Assembly (NCBI RefSeq): GCF_008704205.1
Contig: NZ_VXLC01000001.1
Location: forward strand, 186,001 to 250,000
DNA length: 64,000 bases
Direction of reading: 5' to 3'
DNA from: Nocardia colli
GTDB lineage: Bacteria; Actinomycetota; Actinomycetes; Mycobacteriales; Mycobacteriaceae
A program made the position numbers and the translations under genes. Below, one piece after another: positions 9,875 through 18,197 of this stretch. Below the pieces are notes generated by a model. The model was not told the DNA's origin, made no database searches, and was given only the letters and a program-made list of their open reading frames with translations. Every line of letters begins with the position of its first letter. Positions within the stretch are counted from its first letter, which is position 1.

Positions 9875-10000
9875 CTCGGCAGACTAGACGAAGATGACTG
9901 TGCAGGAGCGAGACTCGTCCCACATGACGCATGAGATCTATGATCGTTACTCTTGCGGCCGCGCATCCATTGATGCGCCGCCGCTTCCGAGTTCGACGGC

Positions 10001-10609
10001 TTATGCGCCGGTCAGTGCGCGGTAGATCCGGGAGGCCGCGCGGGGGGTGAGAGTGCCTGCGGCGGTGCGGATTTCGTCGCTGGTGCAGCGGTTGATGGCG
10101 AGCGCGTCGGCGACCACCTCGTCCAGCGCGGACTGGCCGATGTCGCCCTCGGCCAGGTCGAGCACGGTGCGTAGCGGTGTCGTCACCAGGAACGGGCCGG
10201 CCGATTCGATCTCGGTGCCGATCAGTGAGCGGCGCAGGACCACTAGTCGCGGGGTCACGGGCGGACGGCCGGAACCCACGGATAGGTGCAGGAATCGGGG
10301 GCGTAGCCGGCCGATGCCGTGTAACTCGGCCGCGCTGTGGTGCGAGACCGCGGCGGCGCCGTCGAACCAGGCGGCCCACATGGCATATTCGTCGAGCGGA
10401 CCGGCCGGCCACTCCGATAGTCGCAGCAGGCCGACCCCGGCCCTGGTCACCGAGCCGTCGCCGAGCGCGATCCGCACCCGCGCCTCGCAGTGGGTGCGCA
10501 AGACCTGCCGGGTGGTGAAGAAACCGGCGTGGCGACCGGCCAATCGGCGCAGCACGCGCCATCCGTGGTCCGCGGAACCGAGGGCGCGGCCCGCCGCATC
10601 GCCAGCCAT
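10001..10609 (-). CDS. AbiEi-family antitoxin-like protein (orphan)
   Basis: A 202-residue protein resembling the AbiEi / DUF559-associated antitoxin family common in actinobacteria. It has an N-terminal winged-helix segment (FFTTRQVL), a middle A-V-S-H-H-S-A-A-x-L-H-G block, a strand-rich region with TTPLRTVLDLA, and a helical C-terminus. In type IV toxin-antitoxin systems AbiEi represses transcription and offsets the nucleotidyltransferase AbiEii. No AbiEii-like gene is next to it, so it may be a stand-alone regulator. The ATG at 10609 was chosen; the open frame continues upstream without domain content. GC content is normal for the window. Confidence 0.65.
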   Translation of the reverse strand: MAGDAAGRALGSADHGWRVLRRLAGRHAGFFTTRQVLRTHCEARVRIALGDGSVTRAGVGLLRLSEWPAGPLDEYAMWAAWFDGAAAVSHHSAAELHGIGRLRPRFLHLSVGSGRPPVTPRLVVLRRSLIGTEIESAGPFLVTTPLRTVLDLAEGDIGQSALDEVVADALAINRCTSDEIRTAAGTLTPRAASRIYRALTGA

Positions 10610-10708
10610 GATGATCAGGCTACGCTCGATTCTTGTGTCAGACGTCACATTCGAACCCCTCAATGGCCCCTCAGAGACGGCACAGAAACGTGGGGAAGAA
10701 TCAGCCGT

Positions 10709-11440
10709 ATGAGTACGAAGCCTCCGTCCACCATGACGATCAACCGGCGGGCCCTGCTGATCGCCCTGATCGTGGTAGCGATATTGCTCGCCACGGCCTT
10801 GGTCGGCGGCGAGGCGTACGCCCGGCACACCGTGTCGCGCTGCATCAGTACGCAATTCGAGAAGGAAATGGGTTCGAAGATCGACGTGAGTTTCGGCGCC
10901 AAGCCGATGCTGATCACCTGGTTCGACGGCAAGGTGCCGACGGTGAAGGTGGACAGCGACGACACCAAGTTCGGTCCCGCGGTCGGCATGGTGGTGCACG
11001 CCGAGTTCCACGACGTCGAGGTCACCGACAACGGGCGTGGCGGCGGCGTGATCGGCAGTTCCTCGGCCGACGTCGCCTGGAACAACGACGGCATCCGGCA
11101 GACGCTCGGCGGCCTGGTCAGCGGCGTGAAATCGTCCGCGAGCTCGAACATGCTGAGCCTGGACGTGCTCGGCGGCCTGGCACAGTTGCAGGTGAAGCCG
11201 GTGATCAAGGGCGGCGTCATCGAGGTGGAGACCATGTCGGCGCAGCTGCTCGGCGTGGGCCTGCCCACCGACCTGGTGCAGGGCATCGTCGAGGTGTTCA
11301 CCAAGAGCCTGCAGGGCTACCCGTACAACATGCAGCCGACCGACGTGAAGGTCACCGATGACGGGATCGCGGTCAAACTGGCGGGCAGCCGCTCCGAACT
11401 GCCTGCCGCCGAGCAGAACGCAAGCGCTACCTGCTCATAA
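10709..11440 (+). CDS. DUF2993 (LmeA-like) membrane-anchored phospholipid-binding protein
   Basis: A 243-residue protein with one N-terminal membrane anchor (about residues 12-36, RALLIALIVVAILLATALVGG) and a DUF2993 domain. The Cys in HTVSRCIS just after the anchor and the terminal Cys of ATCS could pair outside the membrane. The founding member LmeA of mycobacteria is a periplasmic phospholipid-binding protein needed for lipomannan elongation; this protein may share the fold but the role is inferred. The ATG at 10709 starts the anchor. It is convergent with deoC, and the two are separated by a perfect 20-bp hairpin. Confidence 0.8.
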   Translation: MSTKPPSTMTINRRALLIALIVVAILLATALVGGEAYARHTVSRCISTQFEKEMGSKIDVSFGAKPMLITWFDGKVPTVKVDSDDTKFGPAVGMVVHAEFHDVEVTDNGRGGGVIGSSSADVAWNNDGIRQTLGGLVSGVKSSASSNMLSLDVLGGLAQLQVKPVIKGGVIEVETMSAQLLGVGLPTDLVQGIVEVFTKSLQGYPYNMQPTDVKVTDDGIAVKLAGSRSELPAAEQNASATCS

Positions 11441-11453
11441 CCCCGAAACACAC

Positions 11454-11503
11454 TGAACCCCGGCTGGTTTCGCTCATTGCTGCGCGAAACCAGCCGGGGT
11501 TCA
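11454..11503. terminator. bidirectional terminator between DUF2993 gene and deoC
   Basis: A perfect 20-bp inverted repeat (11454-11473 and 11484-11503) with a 10-nt loop lies between two convergent stop codons. It is GC-rich at the base and lacks a long T-tract, as is common for actinobacterial terminators. Confidence 0.85.
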
Positions 11504-11518
11504 ATCCTTTCCGGAAGG

Positions 11519-12187
11519 TCAGGCGGAGAACCCGTCGAGCACCTCTCGCGACTTCGACAATCCGAGCCGCGTCGCGCCCGCCGCGATCAGCGCCGCCGCG
11601 GCCTCGGCGGTACGGATGCCGCCGCTGGCCTTGACCCCGAGCCGCCCGCCGACCGTCGCGGCCATCAGCTCGACCGCGTGCACGCTCGCCCCGCCCGCGG
11701 GGTGAAAACCGGTGGAGGTCTTCACGAAATTCGCGCCCGCGCGCTCGGCGACCCGGCAGACCTCGACGATCGCCGCGTCCGGCAGCGCGGCCGCCTCGAT
11801 GATCACCTTGAGCACGGCGCGATCCCCCATCGCCTCGCGCACCGTCACGATGTCGGCGAGCACCGCGTTGTAGTCGCCCGCGAGCGCCGCGCCGACGTCG
11901 ATGACCATGTCCACCTCGGCCGCGCCCTGGTCCACCGCGAGCCGCGCCTCGGCGCCCTTGACGAGCGAATGATGTTTGCCGGACGGGAATCCGGCGACCG
12001 TCGCCACCACCAGCCCCGGCGCCTGCACCGGCAGCATCGACGGCGAGACGCAGACGGCCAGCACCCCCAGTTCGCGGGCTTCGTAGATCAGCGCGGCGAC
12101 GTCGTCGGGGGTCGCCCCCGGCGCCAGCAGTGTGTGATCGATCATGGCGGCCACTTCGGCCCTGGTCGGTGACGCGAAACTTGCCAT
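11519..12187 (-). CDS. deoC: deoxyribose-phosphate aldolase DeoC
   Basis: A 222-residue TIM-barrel aldolase that cleaves 2-deoxyribose 5-phosphate to glyceraldehyde 3-phosphate and acetaldehyde in nucleoside catabolism. Diagnostic pieces are [11 protein letters not shown] at the N-terminus, [10 protein letters not shown], the proton-relay region KVIIEAAAL, the Schiff-base lysine in FVKTSTGF, and the second lysine in [10 protein letters not shown]. The ATG at 12187 gives the normal family length; a GTG six codons upstream is an alternative. The location between a DUF2993 gene and the hbhA group matches the mycobacterial order. Confidence 0.95.
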   Translation of the reverse strand: MASFASPTRAEVAAMIDHTLLAPGATPDDVAALIYEARELGVLAVCVSPSMLPVQAPGLVVATVAGFPSGKHHSLVKGAEARLAVDQGAAEVDMVIDVGAALAGDYNAVLADIVTVREAMGDRAVLKVIIEAAALPDAAIVEVCRVAERAGANFVKTSTGFHPAGGASVHAVELMAATVGGRLGVKASGGIRTAEAAAALIAAGATRLGLSKSREVLDGFSA

Positions 12188-12346
12188 GAGCCGAGAGTCT
12201 GGCACACCGGTGGCGAATTCCGTTGCGCGCCTGGTGACCCTTCCCGCACACTCGTACCTGATGCCGGATCGCCGGTAGTGACGAAGCGGTCGACTGATTA
12301 ACGTGTGCCGGATGGACCCCTACTTGGTTCGGGAGGAGACGACACC

Positions 12347-12907
12347 GTGCTGATCCGTCGCGAACGCGCCGACGACATCGCCGGGATCGCGGCGGTGCAT
12401 CGCAGCGCGTTCGGTCCGCACCACGCCGACGGCGACCTGACCGAGCTCACCGGTGAACCGCCGGCCGACGACGGCGCCGATCCGCCGGAGGTCGATCTGG
12501 TCGCCCGGTTGCGCAGCGATCCGGGCTGGATCCCGACCCTGTCGATGGTCGCGGTGGAGTATCAGACGGTGATCGGCCACGTGTGCCTGACCAGGGGAAG
12601 CATCGGCCCGTTCCCGGTGCTGGCGCTCGGCCCGATCGGCGTGCTCGCCGAACACCAGGGCACCGGCGTCGGCTCGGCGCTCATGCACGCCGTCCTCGGC
12701 GCGGCCGACGCGCTCGACGAGCCGCTGGTCTGCCTGCTCGGCCACCTCGACTACTACCCCCAGTTCGGCTTCGTCCCGGCCGCGCGCCTCGGCATCACCC
12801 CGGACGACCCGGCCTGGGTGTCGCACTTCCAGGTCCGCTCGCTCAGCGCCTACGACCCGCGCATCACCGGCGAATTCCGCTACCCCGAACCGTTTTACGA
12901 ACTCTGA
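12347..12907 (+). CDS. GNAT family N-acetyltransferase (YhbS-like)
   Basis: A 186-residue GNAT protein. N-terminal strand-helix IRRERADDIAGIAAVH, the acetyl-CoA pyrophosphate loop E-H-Q-G-T-G-V-G (GxGxG/A type), and the following helix are recognisable, as is the YYPQFGFVPAA segment typical of YhbS-like proteins. The GTG at 12347 was chosen because GGAGGA precedes it at about 9 bp; an open frame extends 14 codons upstream. The acceptor substrate is unknown. It lies upstream of purU by 60 bp on the same strand. Confidence 0.85.
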   Translation: MLIRRERADDIAGIAAVHRSAFGPHHADGDLTELTGEPPADDGADPPEVDLVARLRSDPGWIPTLSMVAVEYQTVIGHVCLTRGSIGPFPVLALGPIGVLAEHQGTGVGSALMHAVLGAADALDEPLVCLLGHLDYYPQFGFVPAARLGITPDDPAWVSHFQVRSLSAYDPRITGEFRYPEPFYEL

Positions 12908-12967
12908 GGTCCCGCCGCCGCTTCGAGACTTCAGGCGGAGCTCAATCGTCCAGGGTGACCTGGAAGG

Positions 12968-13867
12968 ATGAGCTTCATGAGTGCCGCTCTACCCGCCCTG
13001 GACGACCGCCGTTTCGTGCTGACCCTCGGCTGTCCCGACCGGCCGGGCATCATCGCCCGGATCACCTCGTTCATCGCCGAATTCGGCGGCTCGATCGTGG
13101 AGGCGGGTTATCACTCCGACGCGGACAGCGGCTGGTTCTTCACCCGGCAGGCGATCAAGGCCTCGACCGTGCCGTTCGGGCTCACCGAACTACGCGACCG
13201 ATTCGCCGGCGTGGCCGCCGAGCTGGGGCCGGAGACCGAATGGCAGCTGCTCGATTCCGGCGCACGCCGCCGGGCGGTGCTGCTGGTCAGCAAGGACGGG
13301 CACTGCCTGCACGATCTGCTCGGGCGCGCGGCCAGCGGAGAGTTGCCCGCGACCATCGAGGCGGTGATCGGCAATCATCCCGATCTGGCCGAGATGACCG
13401 AGGCGCACGGGGTGAAGTTCCATCACGTGCGGTTCCCGAAGGACCCGGCCGAGCGCGGTCCCGCGTTCGACGAGGTCCGTTCGCTGGTCGACGCGCACAA
13501 CCCGGATGCGGTGGTGCTCGCCCGATTCATGCAGGTGCTGCCGCCGGAACTGTGCGCGCACTGGACCGGCCGGGCGATCAACATCCACCACAGCTTCCTG
13601 CCGTCGTTCGTCGGCGCCCGCCCGTATCACCAGGCCTTCGCCCGCGGCGTGAAGCTGATCGGCGCGACCTGCCACTACGTCACGGCGGAATTGGATGCCG
13701 GCCCGATCATCGAGCAGGACGTGAGCCGCATCGACCACGCCGACGACGTGCGCGACATGGTCCGCCAGGGCCGCGATATCGAACGCGTCGTCCTGGCCCG
13801 CGGCCTGCGCTGGCACCTGGAAGGGCGGGTGCTCGTGCACGGCCGCCGGACGGTCGTGTTCACCTGA
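12968..13867 (+). CDS. purU: formyltetrahydrofolate deformylase PurU
   Basis: PurU hydrolyses 10-formyl-THF to formate and THF, balancing the one-carbon pool. The 299-residue protein has the expected N-terminal ACT domain (about residues 14-90, LTLGCPDRPGIIARI) and a formyltransferase-fold catalytic domain (about 100-299). The Asn-His-Asp catalytic set can be placed in INIHHSFLPSF and in the region GATCHYVTAELDAGPII. A second ATG three codons downstream is an alternative start. Its stop is 8 bp from the convergent hydrolase stop. Confidence 0.95.
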   Translation: MSFMSAALPALDDRRFVLTLGCPDRPGIIARITSFIAEFGGSIVEAGYHSDADSGWFFTRQAIKASTVPFGLTELRDRFAGVAAELGPETEWQLLDSGARRRAVLLVSKDGHCLHDLLGRAASGELPATIEAVIGNHPDLAEMTEAHGVKFHHVRFPKDPAERGPAFDEVRSLVDAHNPDAVVLARFMQVLPPELCAHWTGRAINIHHSFLPSFVGARPYHQAFARGVKLIGATCHYVTAELDAGPIIEQDVSRIDHADDVRDMVRQGRDIERVVLARGLRWHLEGRVLVHGRRTVVFT

Positions 13868-13875
13868 GCCGAATG

Positions 13876-14913
13876 TCAGCCCGCGATCTCGGTGCGTAGT
13901 CGCACCGATTCGAGCACGTGGCCCAGCTCCTCGTTGAACTGCTCGAACGCCTCGGTATTGCCGAGGTGTCCGGTCGGGAGCGTGGTGAACCGCGCCAGAC
14001 TGCCGGTCTCCCTGAGCATTTGGGCGATTCGCTCGGAATGCACCACGGGCGTCATGTCGTCGAACTCGCCGGCGATCACCGTGGTCGGCACCACCAGGTT
14101 GCGCGCGGACTCGCCCACGTTCATGTCGGCGAGCAGCCGGCCGAACCTGGCCCGCACCACCGCTGGACACGAGCGCACGATGGCCATGCTGTAGTCGAGC
14201 AGGTCGCCCTTGGCCTTCGTGGTCATGATCGAGCGGGCGAACAGCCAGCGCATCGGCGCGATGGGCGGGAAGACCAGCGGCGCGCCGAGTCCGAAGCGGC
14301 CGAACAGGAACGGCAGCGGAACCTTCAGCTCGAGCAGCCGCATCGGCCGGTTCAGCAGCGGGATCACGGTGGTCTCGAAGACCAGGCGATCGGGCGCGGT
14401 GTTGGTCAGCAGGACCGCGAGCGCCTGCTTGGCGACGCGGTCGGGATAGCGTCCGGCCCACGCCTGCAAGGTCATGCCGCCGAGGCTGTGGCCGACCAGG
14501 ACGGCCCGCTTGCCGGGGCGCAGCGTCGCGTCGAGCACGGCGGCCAGGTCGTCGGCGAGCAGATCCATGCTCAGCGGGCTCTCGCCGCGCTCGCTCTCGC
14601 CGTGGCCGCGCTGGTCGTAGGCGACCACGCGATACTCGCCGGCGAAGGCGTTGATCTGCGCGTTCCAGTATTCGATGCAGCAGCTCCAGCCGTGCACCAG
14701 CACGATCACCGGCCGGTCGGCGGGGCCGTAGGCGTGCACGCGCAGCCGGGTGCCGTCCTTGGTGACCACCGGGATCACCTCGGGCGCGATCGCGGGCGGG
14801 TTGAACGCGGTGGTCGCGTAGGTACGCGAGCGCAGGTTCGCGCGGTGGGCGTCGAGCTTCCCGCGAAGCTGTTCCGGGAAGTTCACCAACGCAGTCGGCA
14901 GCAGGGCACGCAT
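13876..14913 (-). CDS. alpha/beta hydrolase
   Basis: A 345-residue alpha/beta hydrolase. The oxyanion motif HGWS, the DQRGHGES loop, the nucleophile elbow GHSLGG and a late TGHLGN His are visible, giving a full Ser-Asp-His triad. The N-terminal 50 residues form a helical extension ahead of the first strand. There is no signal peptide. The substrate is unknown; esterase or epoxide-hydrolase-like activity is typical of the fold. A 7-bp operator-like palindrome lies 16 bp upstream of the start, so expression may be repressor-controlled. Confidence 0.85.
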   Translation of the reverse strand: MRALLPTALVNFPEQLRGKLDAHRANLRSRTYATTAFNPPAIAPEVIPVVTKDGTRLRVHAYGPADRPVIVLVHGWSCCIEYWNAQINAFAGEYRVVAYDQRGHGESERGESPLSMDLLADDLAAVLDATLRPGKRAVLVGHSLGGMTLQAWAGRYPDRVAKQALAVLLTNTAPDRLVFETTVIPLLNRPMRLLELKVPLPFLFGRFGLGAPLVFPPIAPMRWLFARSIMTTKAKGDLLDYSMAIVRSCPAVVRARFGRLLADMNVGESARNLVVPTTVIAGEFDDMTPVVHSERIAQMLRETGSLARFTTLPTGHLGNTEAFEQFNEELGHVLESVRLRTEIAG

Positions 14914-14928
14914 CGGACACTCCTTTGT

Positions 14929-14949
14929 GTTACTGCTAGATACAGTAAC
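14929..14949. promoter_or_regulatory. operator-like palindrome upstream of alpha/beta hydrolase
   Basis: GTTACTG (14929-14935) and its exact complement CAGTAAC (14943-14949) flank a 7-nt spacer. The arrangement and position just upstream of the hydrolase start fit a TetR-type operator. No regulator gene is adjacent, so the cognate protein is unknown. Confidence 0.4.
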
Positions 14950-15016
14950 TCCGATGCGCGCTGCTAGCTAGTGCCAGCACTCGAAAAGTTATCGAGTATT
15001 CGTCGTCCGCTGCTCC

Positions 15017-15307
15017 CTACCAGCGCGGACCCCGCTGAATCTCGTCCACCTTCGGCCGCACGTCGGCCAGATAGATGCCGGTGGCGATGATGGCGATGAA
15101 CGAGAGCAGCCCGAGACCGGCCGGCGAGAGCAGCAACAGCACGACCGCGACCCCGAGGATGGCCAGCCAGATCTGCTTGGTCAGCTTGTCCACCGCGGTG
15201 AACGCGTCCGGACGCTGCCGCACGGCGTGGATCAGCGCGAAGATCGTCGCGCCGAGCGCCGCCAGCCACAGCACGAGCAGGATCATCCCGGTCAATCCGT
15301 GCACCAT
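15017..15307 (-). CDS. small DUF2516 membrane protein
   Basis: A protein of about 96 residues with two hydrophobic segments (residues about 4-25 and 44-73) and the conserved centre ALIHAVRQRPDAFTAVDKLTK. It resembles DUF2516 proteins such as mycobacterial Rv0476, which follow hbhA. Function is unknown. Two in-frame ATG codons (15325, 15322) lie upstream. I chose 15307 because a GGGACAGG site precedes it and because an RNA hairpin at 15330-15367 would cover the site needed for the upstream starts. Confidence 0.75.
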   Translation of the reverse strand: MVHGLTGMILLVLWLAALGATIFALIHAVRQRPDAFTAVDKLTKQIWLAILGVAVVLLLLSPAGLGLLSFIAIIATGIYLADVRPKVDEIQRGPRW

Positions 15308-15329
15308 ATTCACCTGTCCCATCATACGA

Positions 15330-15367
15330 GCAACGCCCCTGCACACCAGGGTGCGCAGGGGCGTTGC
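15330..15367. terminator. hairpin between hbhA and DUF2516 gene
   Basis: A 13-bp perfect inverted repeat (15330-15342 and 15355-15367) sits between the hbhA stop and the next gene on the same strand. It could terminate or attenuate hbhA transcripts, so the small membrane protein may be expressed at a lower level than HbhA. No T-tract follows. Confidence 0.65.
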
Positions 15368-15437
15368 CGGGTAGAACTCCGATATCGGTGCGGCCCTTGC
15401 GAAATCAGCGCTCGGGCCGGCCGGCGAATCGGGCGGA

Positions 15438-16106
15438 TCAAGCCTTCTTCGGCGCGGCCTTCTTGGCCGGAGCCTTCTTGGCCGGGGCCTTCTTCGGGGC
15501 CGGCGCGACATCCTCGACCGGGGCGCCGTTGGCCTCGGGGGCGGGCGTGGTCTCGGTGGTCACCGTGACGACCTCGGCATCGACGACCGGCGCGACGACG
15601 GTCTCGTCCTCGACCTTGGCCGGGCGGCCGAGCAGGCCGTTGACCCGGCCCAGCACGTCTTCGGCGCGGGTCGCGGCGTCCTTGTACAGGCCCTCGACGC
15701 GCTCGATCTGGCCCTCGACGAGGTGGTTGGCGCGCAGCCGCTCCACCGTCTCCTCGCCGCGCACGGCGAGATCGGCGTAGATGTCGAGCACCTGGTGGTA
15801 GTACTTGTCGGCCAGCGTGCGCAGTTCCTCGGGGGTGAACTTCTCGCGCAGCTCGGCGAGGTCCTCCGGCAGTTCCGAGGGCAGTCCGGCCAGCCGCTCG
15901 CGCAGCGTCTCGAACTGGGCCTGCACATCGGCGGGCACGTTGGCGAAGCGCTCACGGGCCTCTTCGACCCGGGCGGAAACGTCGGTGGCAGCGGCGCGCT
16001 CACGCACCTGGGTGACGACATCGGTCACGGCGGCGTAGATGGCATCGCCGGCGCCGACGGTCGCGAGCAGCGGCTTGGTCACGGTCGGGTTGGTCTTCTC
16101 GGTCAT
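15438..16106 (-). CDS. hbhA: heparin-binding hemagglutinin HbhA-like protein
   Basis: A 222-residue surface-associated protein. A long, charged coiled-coil region (about residues 20-150, many Glu/Arg/Ala heptads) is followed by an acidic Thr/Val-rich linker and a C-terminal tail with repeated KKAP and AKKA motifs (about 200-222). In mycobacteria the Lys-rich tail binds heparan sulfate and is lysine-methylated, and HbhA also associates with lipid inclusions. The tail supports the same assignment. Its start overlaps the stop of the upstream XRE regulator by 4 bp (ATGA), so the two are coupled. Confidence 0.92.
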   Translation of the reverse strand: MTEKTNPTVTKPLLATVGAGDAIYAAVTDVVTQVRERAAATDVSARVEEARERFANVPADVQAQFETLRERLAGLPSELPEDLAELREKFTPEELRTLADKYYHQVLDIYADLAVRGEETVERLRANHLVEGQIERVEGLYKDAATRAEDVLGRVNGLLGRPAKVEDETVVAPVVDAEVVTVTTETTPAPEANGAPVEDVAPAPKKAPAKKAPAKKAAPKKA

Positions 16107-16609
16107 GGTATTTCGTTCTCCTGGCGTGGCGGAGTTTCGGTTGTGGTGCGCGGAACGACGCTGTCCCCATCCCCCCCGGGCTCGTTCCCTCCGTTTTCCC
16201 GGCGAAACGATTCATAGATTTCGAGCAGCACCTGCTTCTGCCGTTCGCTGACAGACGTATCGGCGAGCAGGGCATCCCGCACCGGGCTGTGTGGCCGTTG
16301 TTCGAGATAGCCGGCCCGGACGTACAACACCTCCGACGACACCCGCAGTGCCTTGGCGATCTGCGCGAGTACCTCGGCGGACGGATTGCGCAATCCGCGC
16401 TCGATCTGGCTGAGGTACGGATTGCTCACTCCCGCAAGGGTGGCGAGCTGGCGCAGCGAGACTTGCGCGGCCTCTCGCTGTGCCCTGATGAAGCCTCCGA
16501 TGTCGTGCGCCGCATCTAACACGCGGGCCGCTTTTTCTCCGACGCCGGTCGATTGCTCGGCCGAACTATCGGTGTACTCGGCGGAAACCTCGGGCTGGTC
16601 TGCCATCAC
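16103..16609 (-). CDS. XRE-family transcriptional regulator
   Basis: A 168-residue regulator with an HTH_3 domain at about residues 38-92 (FIRAQREAAQVSLRQLATLAGVSNPYLSQIERG is split across helices 1-3). Disordered acidic N- and C-termini flank it. It corresponds in context to mycobacterial Rv0474, located immediately upstream of hbhA. It overlaps hbhA by 4 bp, so it is expected to be cotranscribed. A palindromic GGGTGCTA element lies 39 bp upstream of its start and is a plausible autoregulatory operator. Confidence 0.88.
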   Translation of the reverse strand: MMADQPEVSAEYTDSSAEQSTGVGEKAARVLDAAHDIGGFIRAQREAAQVSLRQLATLAGVSNPYLSQIERGLRNPSAEVLAQIAKALRVSSEVLYVRAGYLEQRPHSPVRDALLADTSVSERQKQVLLEIYESFRRENGGNEPGGDGDSVVPRTTTETPPRQENEIP

Positions 16610-16647
16610 TCACCTTCTGGCGGTTGTACGAGTTCAATTCTAGGGCA

Positions 16648-16682
16648 GGGTGCTAACTATTGCAAGCAGTCTGCTAGCACCC
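16648..16682. promoter_or_regulatory. GGGTGCTA inverted-repeat element upstream of XRE-hbhA operon
   Basis: GGGTGCTA (16648-16655) and its complement TAGCACCC (16675-16682) are separated by 19 nt in the region upstream of the XRE regulator gene. The same decamer core GGGTGCTAGC occurs twice at 18954-18975. This looks like an operator, but the binding protein is not known. Confidence 0.45.
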
Positions 16683-16710
16683 TCTCGGCAAACATCCGGC
16701 GCGCTACTGC

Positions 16711-18057
16711 TCAGCCACCGAACATCAGTTGCGAAATTGTGTAAATCACCAGGCCCGCAAGCGAACCGACGACCGTTCCGTTGATGCGGATGAATTGCAG
16801 GTCACGCCCGACCTGCAATTCGATCTTCTTGCTTGCCTCGTCCGCATCCCACCTGGCAACCGTATCGGTGACCAGCGTGCTGATCTCCCCGGCGTAGTTC
16901 CCGACGAGATACCTTGCCCCCCGGTCGATCCAGCCGTCCACCTTCGCGCGCATATCCGCGTCGTCGCGTAACCGCTCGCCGAGTTGCTGCACGTTCTCGC
17001 CGACCTTACGCCGCAATGTGCTGTTCGGATCGTCGGCCGATTCCAAGATCAATCGTTTGGCCGCGCGCCAGGTCGCCGAGGCCATGCCGGTGATTTCGTC
17101 GCGGCCCATGATCTGCGCCTTGATCCGCTCCGCCTTCTTGATCATGGCGTCGTCGTGTTGCAGATCGTCGGCGAATTCCTCGAGAAAGCGATTCGCGGCC
17201 AGCCGCACCTCGTGCTCGGGGTTCGACCGCACCTTCCAGGTGAACTCGACGAGTTCGCGATAGATCCGCTCGGAAAGCAGAATGTTGACGAATTTCGGCG
17301 CCCATTGCGGTGCGTCGCGCAGGACGATCCGGTCGATCGTCTCCTGCGAACCGAGCGCCCACTGGTGCGCCCGCTCGGCGAGCAGGTCCAGCAGCACCAG
17401 CTGCCGGTTGTCGGCGAGCAACTCCGAGAGCACCCGCCCGATCGGCGGGCCCCAGAGCGGTTCGGCGATCCGTTTGACGATCGTCTGGTCGATGATCTGC
17501 TCGACGTCCTCGTCGCGCAGCACATCCACCACCGCGCGCAGCAGCGTCGAACTCTCCTCGGCCACCCGCGCGGCATGACCGGGGTCGGCCATCCACTTGC
17601 CGACCCGCCAGGAGATCTGCGCCGAGGTCACCTTCGCCGAAACCACCTCGGGGGAAAGGAAGTTGGTGCCGACGAAGGTGCCGAGACTCTCGCCGAGCTG
17701 ATCCTTCTTCTTCCGGATGATCGCGGTGTGCGGAATCGGCAGGCCGAGCGGATGCCGGAACAGCGCGGTGACGGCGAACCAGTCGGCCAGCGCGCCGACC
17801 ATGCCGGCCTCCGACGCCGCGCGCACGTAGTCCACCCAGCCACCGCCGCTGCCGCGCGATTCCAGCCAGCGACAGAACAGATAGATCGCCGTTGCCACCG
17901 CGAGTAGCCCGGTGGCCAGCGCCTTCATTCGCCAGAGGTCGCGGCGCTTGCTTTCCTCGTCGAGCACGGCGGCGAAGCCGAGGGGCGCGGCGGCCGCGGG
18001 CGCCGGGGGCGTTTCCAGGACCGCGATGTTGCCGGGAGCTTTCTCCATGCCCTCCAT
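16711..18057 (-). CDS. DUF445 family membrane protein
   Basis: A 448-residue DUF445 protein. An N-terminal membrane segment lies at about residues 45-63. The conserved block follows: VGALADWFAVTALFRHPLGLPIPHTAIIRKKKDQLG, read in pieces at about 90-130. After a long helical, charged middle there is a C-terminal membrane segment with the signature GTVVGSLAGLVIY. Proteins of this family are widespread membrane proteins of unknown role. It is divergent from the TetR gene, as Rv0473 is from Rv0472c. The ATG at 18057 starts MEGMEKA; a second ATG lies three codons on. Confidence 0.88.
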   Translation of the reverse strand: MEGMEKAPGNIAVLETPPAPAAAAPLGFAAVLDEESKRRDLWRMKALATGLLAVATAIYLFCRWLESRGSGGGWVDYVRAASEAGMVGALADWFAVTALFRHPLGLPIPHTAIIRKKKDQLGESLGTFVGTNFLSPEVVSAKVTSAQISWRVGKWMADPGHAARVAEESSTLLRAVVDVLRDEDVEQIIDQTIVKRIAEPLWGPPIGRVLSELLADNRQLVLLDLLAERAHQWALGSQETIDRIVLRDAPQWAPKFVNILLSERIYRELVEFTWKVRSNPEHEVRLAANRFLEEFADDLQHDDAMIKKAERIKAQIMGRDEITGMASATWRAAKRLILESADDPNSTLRRKVGENVQQLGERLRDDADMRAKVDGWIDRGARYLVGNYAGEISTLVTDTVARWDADEASKKIELQVGRDLQFIRINGTVVGSLAGLVIYTISQLMFGG

Positions 18058-18197
18058 TCTGCTGTGCCGGAGGGTCTGCCCGCCTGAGGCGCGGAAGATG
18101 TGCAACCCGTCGCATCCCTGCCCAAACGCGCATATCACCAGCGACAGGGACCTAAGCTGGTGGTCCGAGGAGAAACCGACCAACTAAGGAGCCCACG

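Larger units (their letters stand above)
6756..9900. other. AT-richer accessory island (two-gene cassette)
   Basis: Between the methyltransferase stop and about 9900 the base composition is clearly less GC-rich than on either side. A/T in third positions and A/T-rich runs, rare elsewhere in the window, are common here. The segment holds exactly two minus-strand genes with overlapping stop and start. It interrupts a gene order otherwise similar to the mycobacterial deoC-murB region. No integrase, transposase, tRNA or flanking direct repeat was recognised, so the insertion mechanism is unknown. The compositional break is seen by eye; a sliding-window GC calculation was not possible. Confidence 0.7.

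Noticed and set aside
6756..10000. Prophage or integrative element at the AT-rich cassette
   Set aside because: No integrase, structural phage gene, tRNA or flanking repeat was found. Only a compositional shift supports transfer.
14979..14997. Terminator after the DUF2516 gene
   Set aside because: A 6-bp arm (ACTCGA / TCGAGT) is short and could arise by chance.
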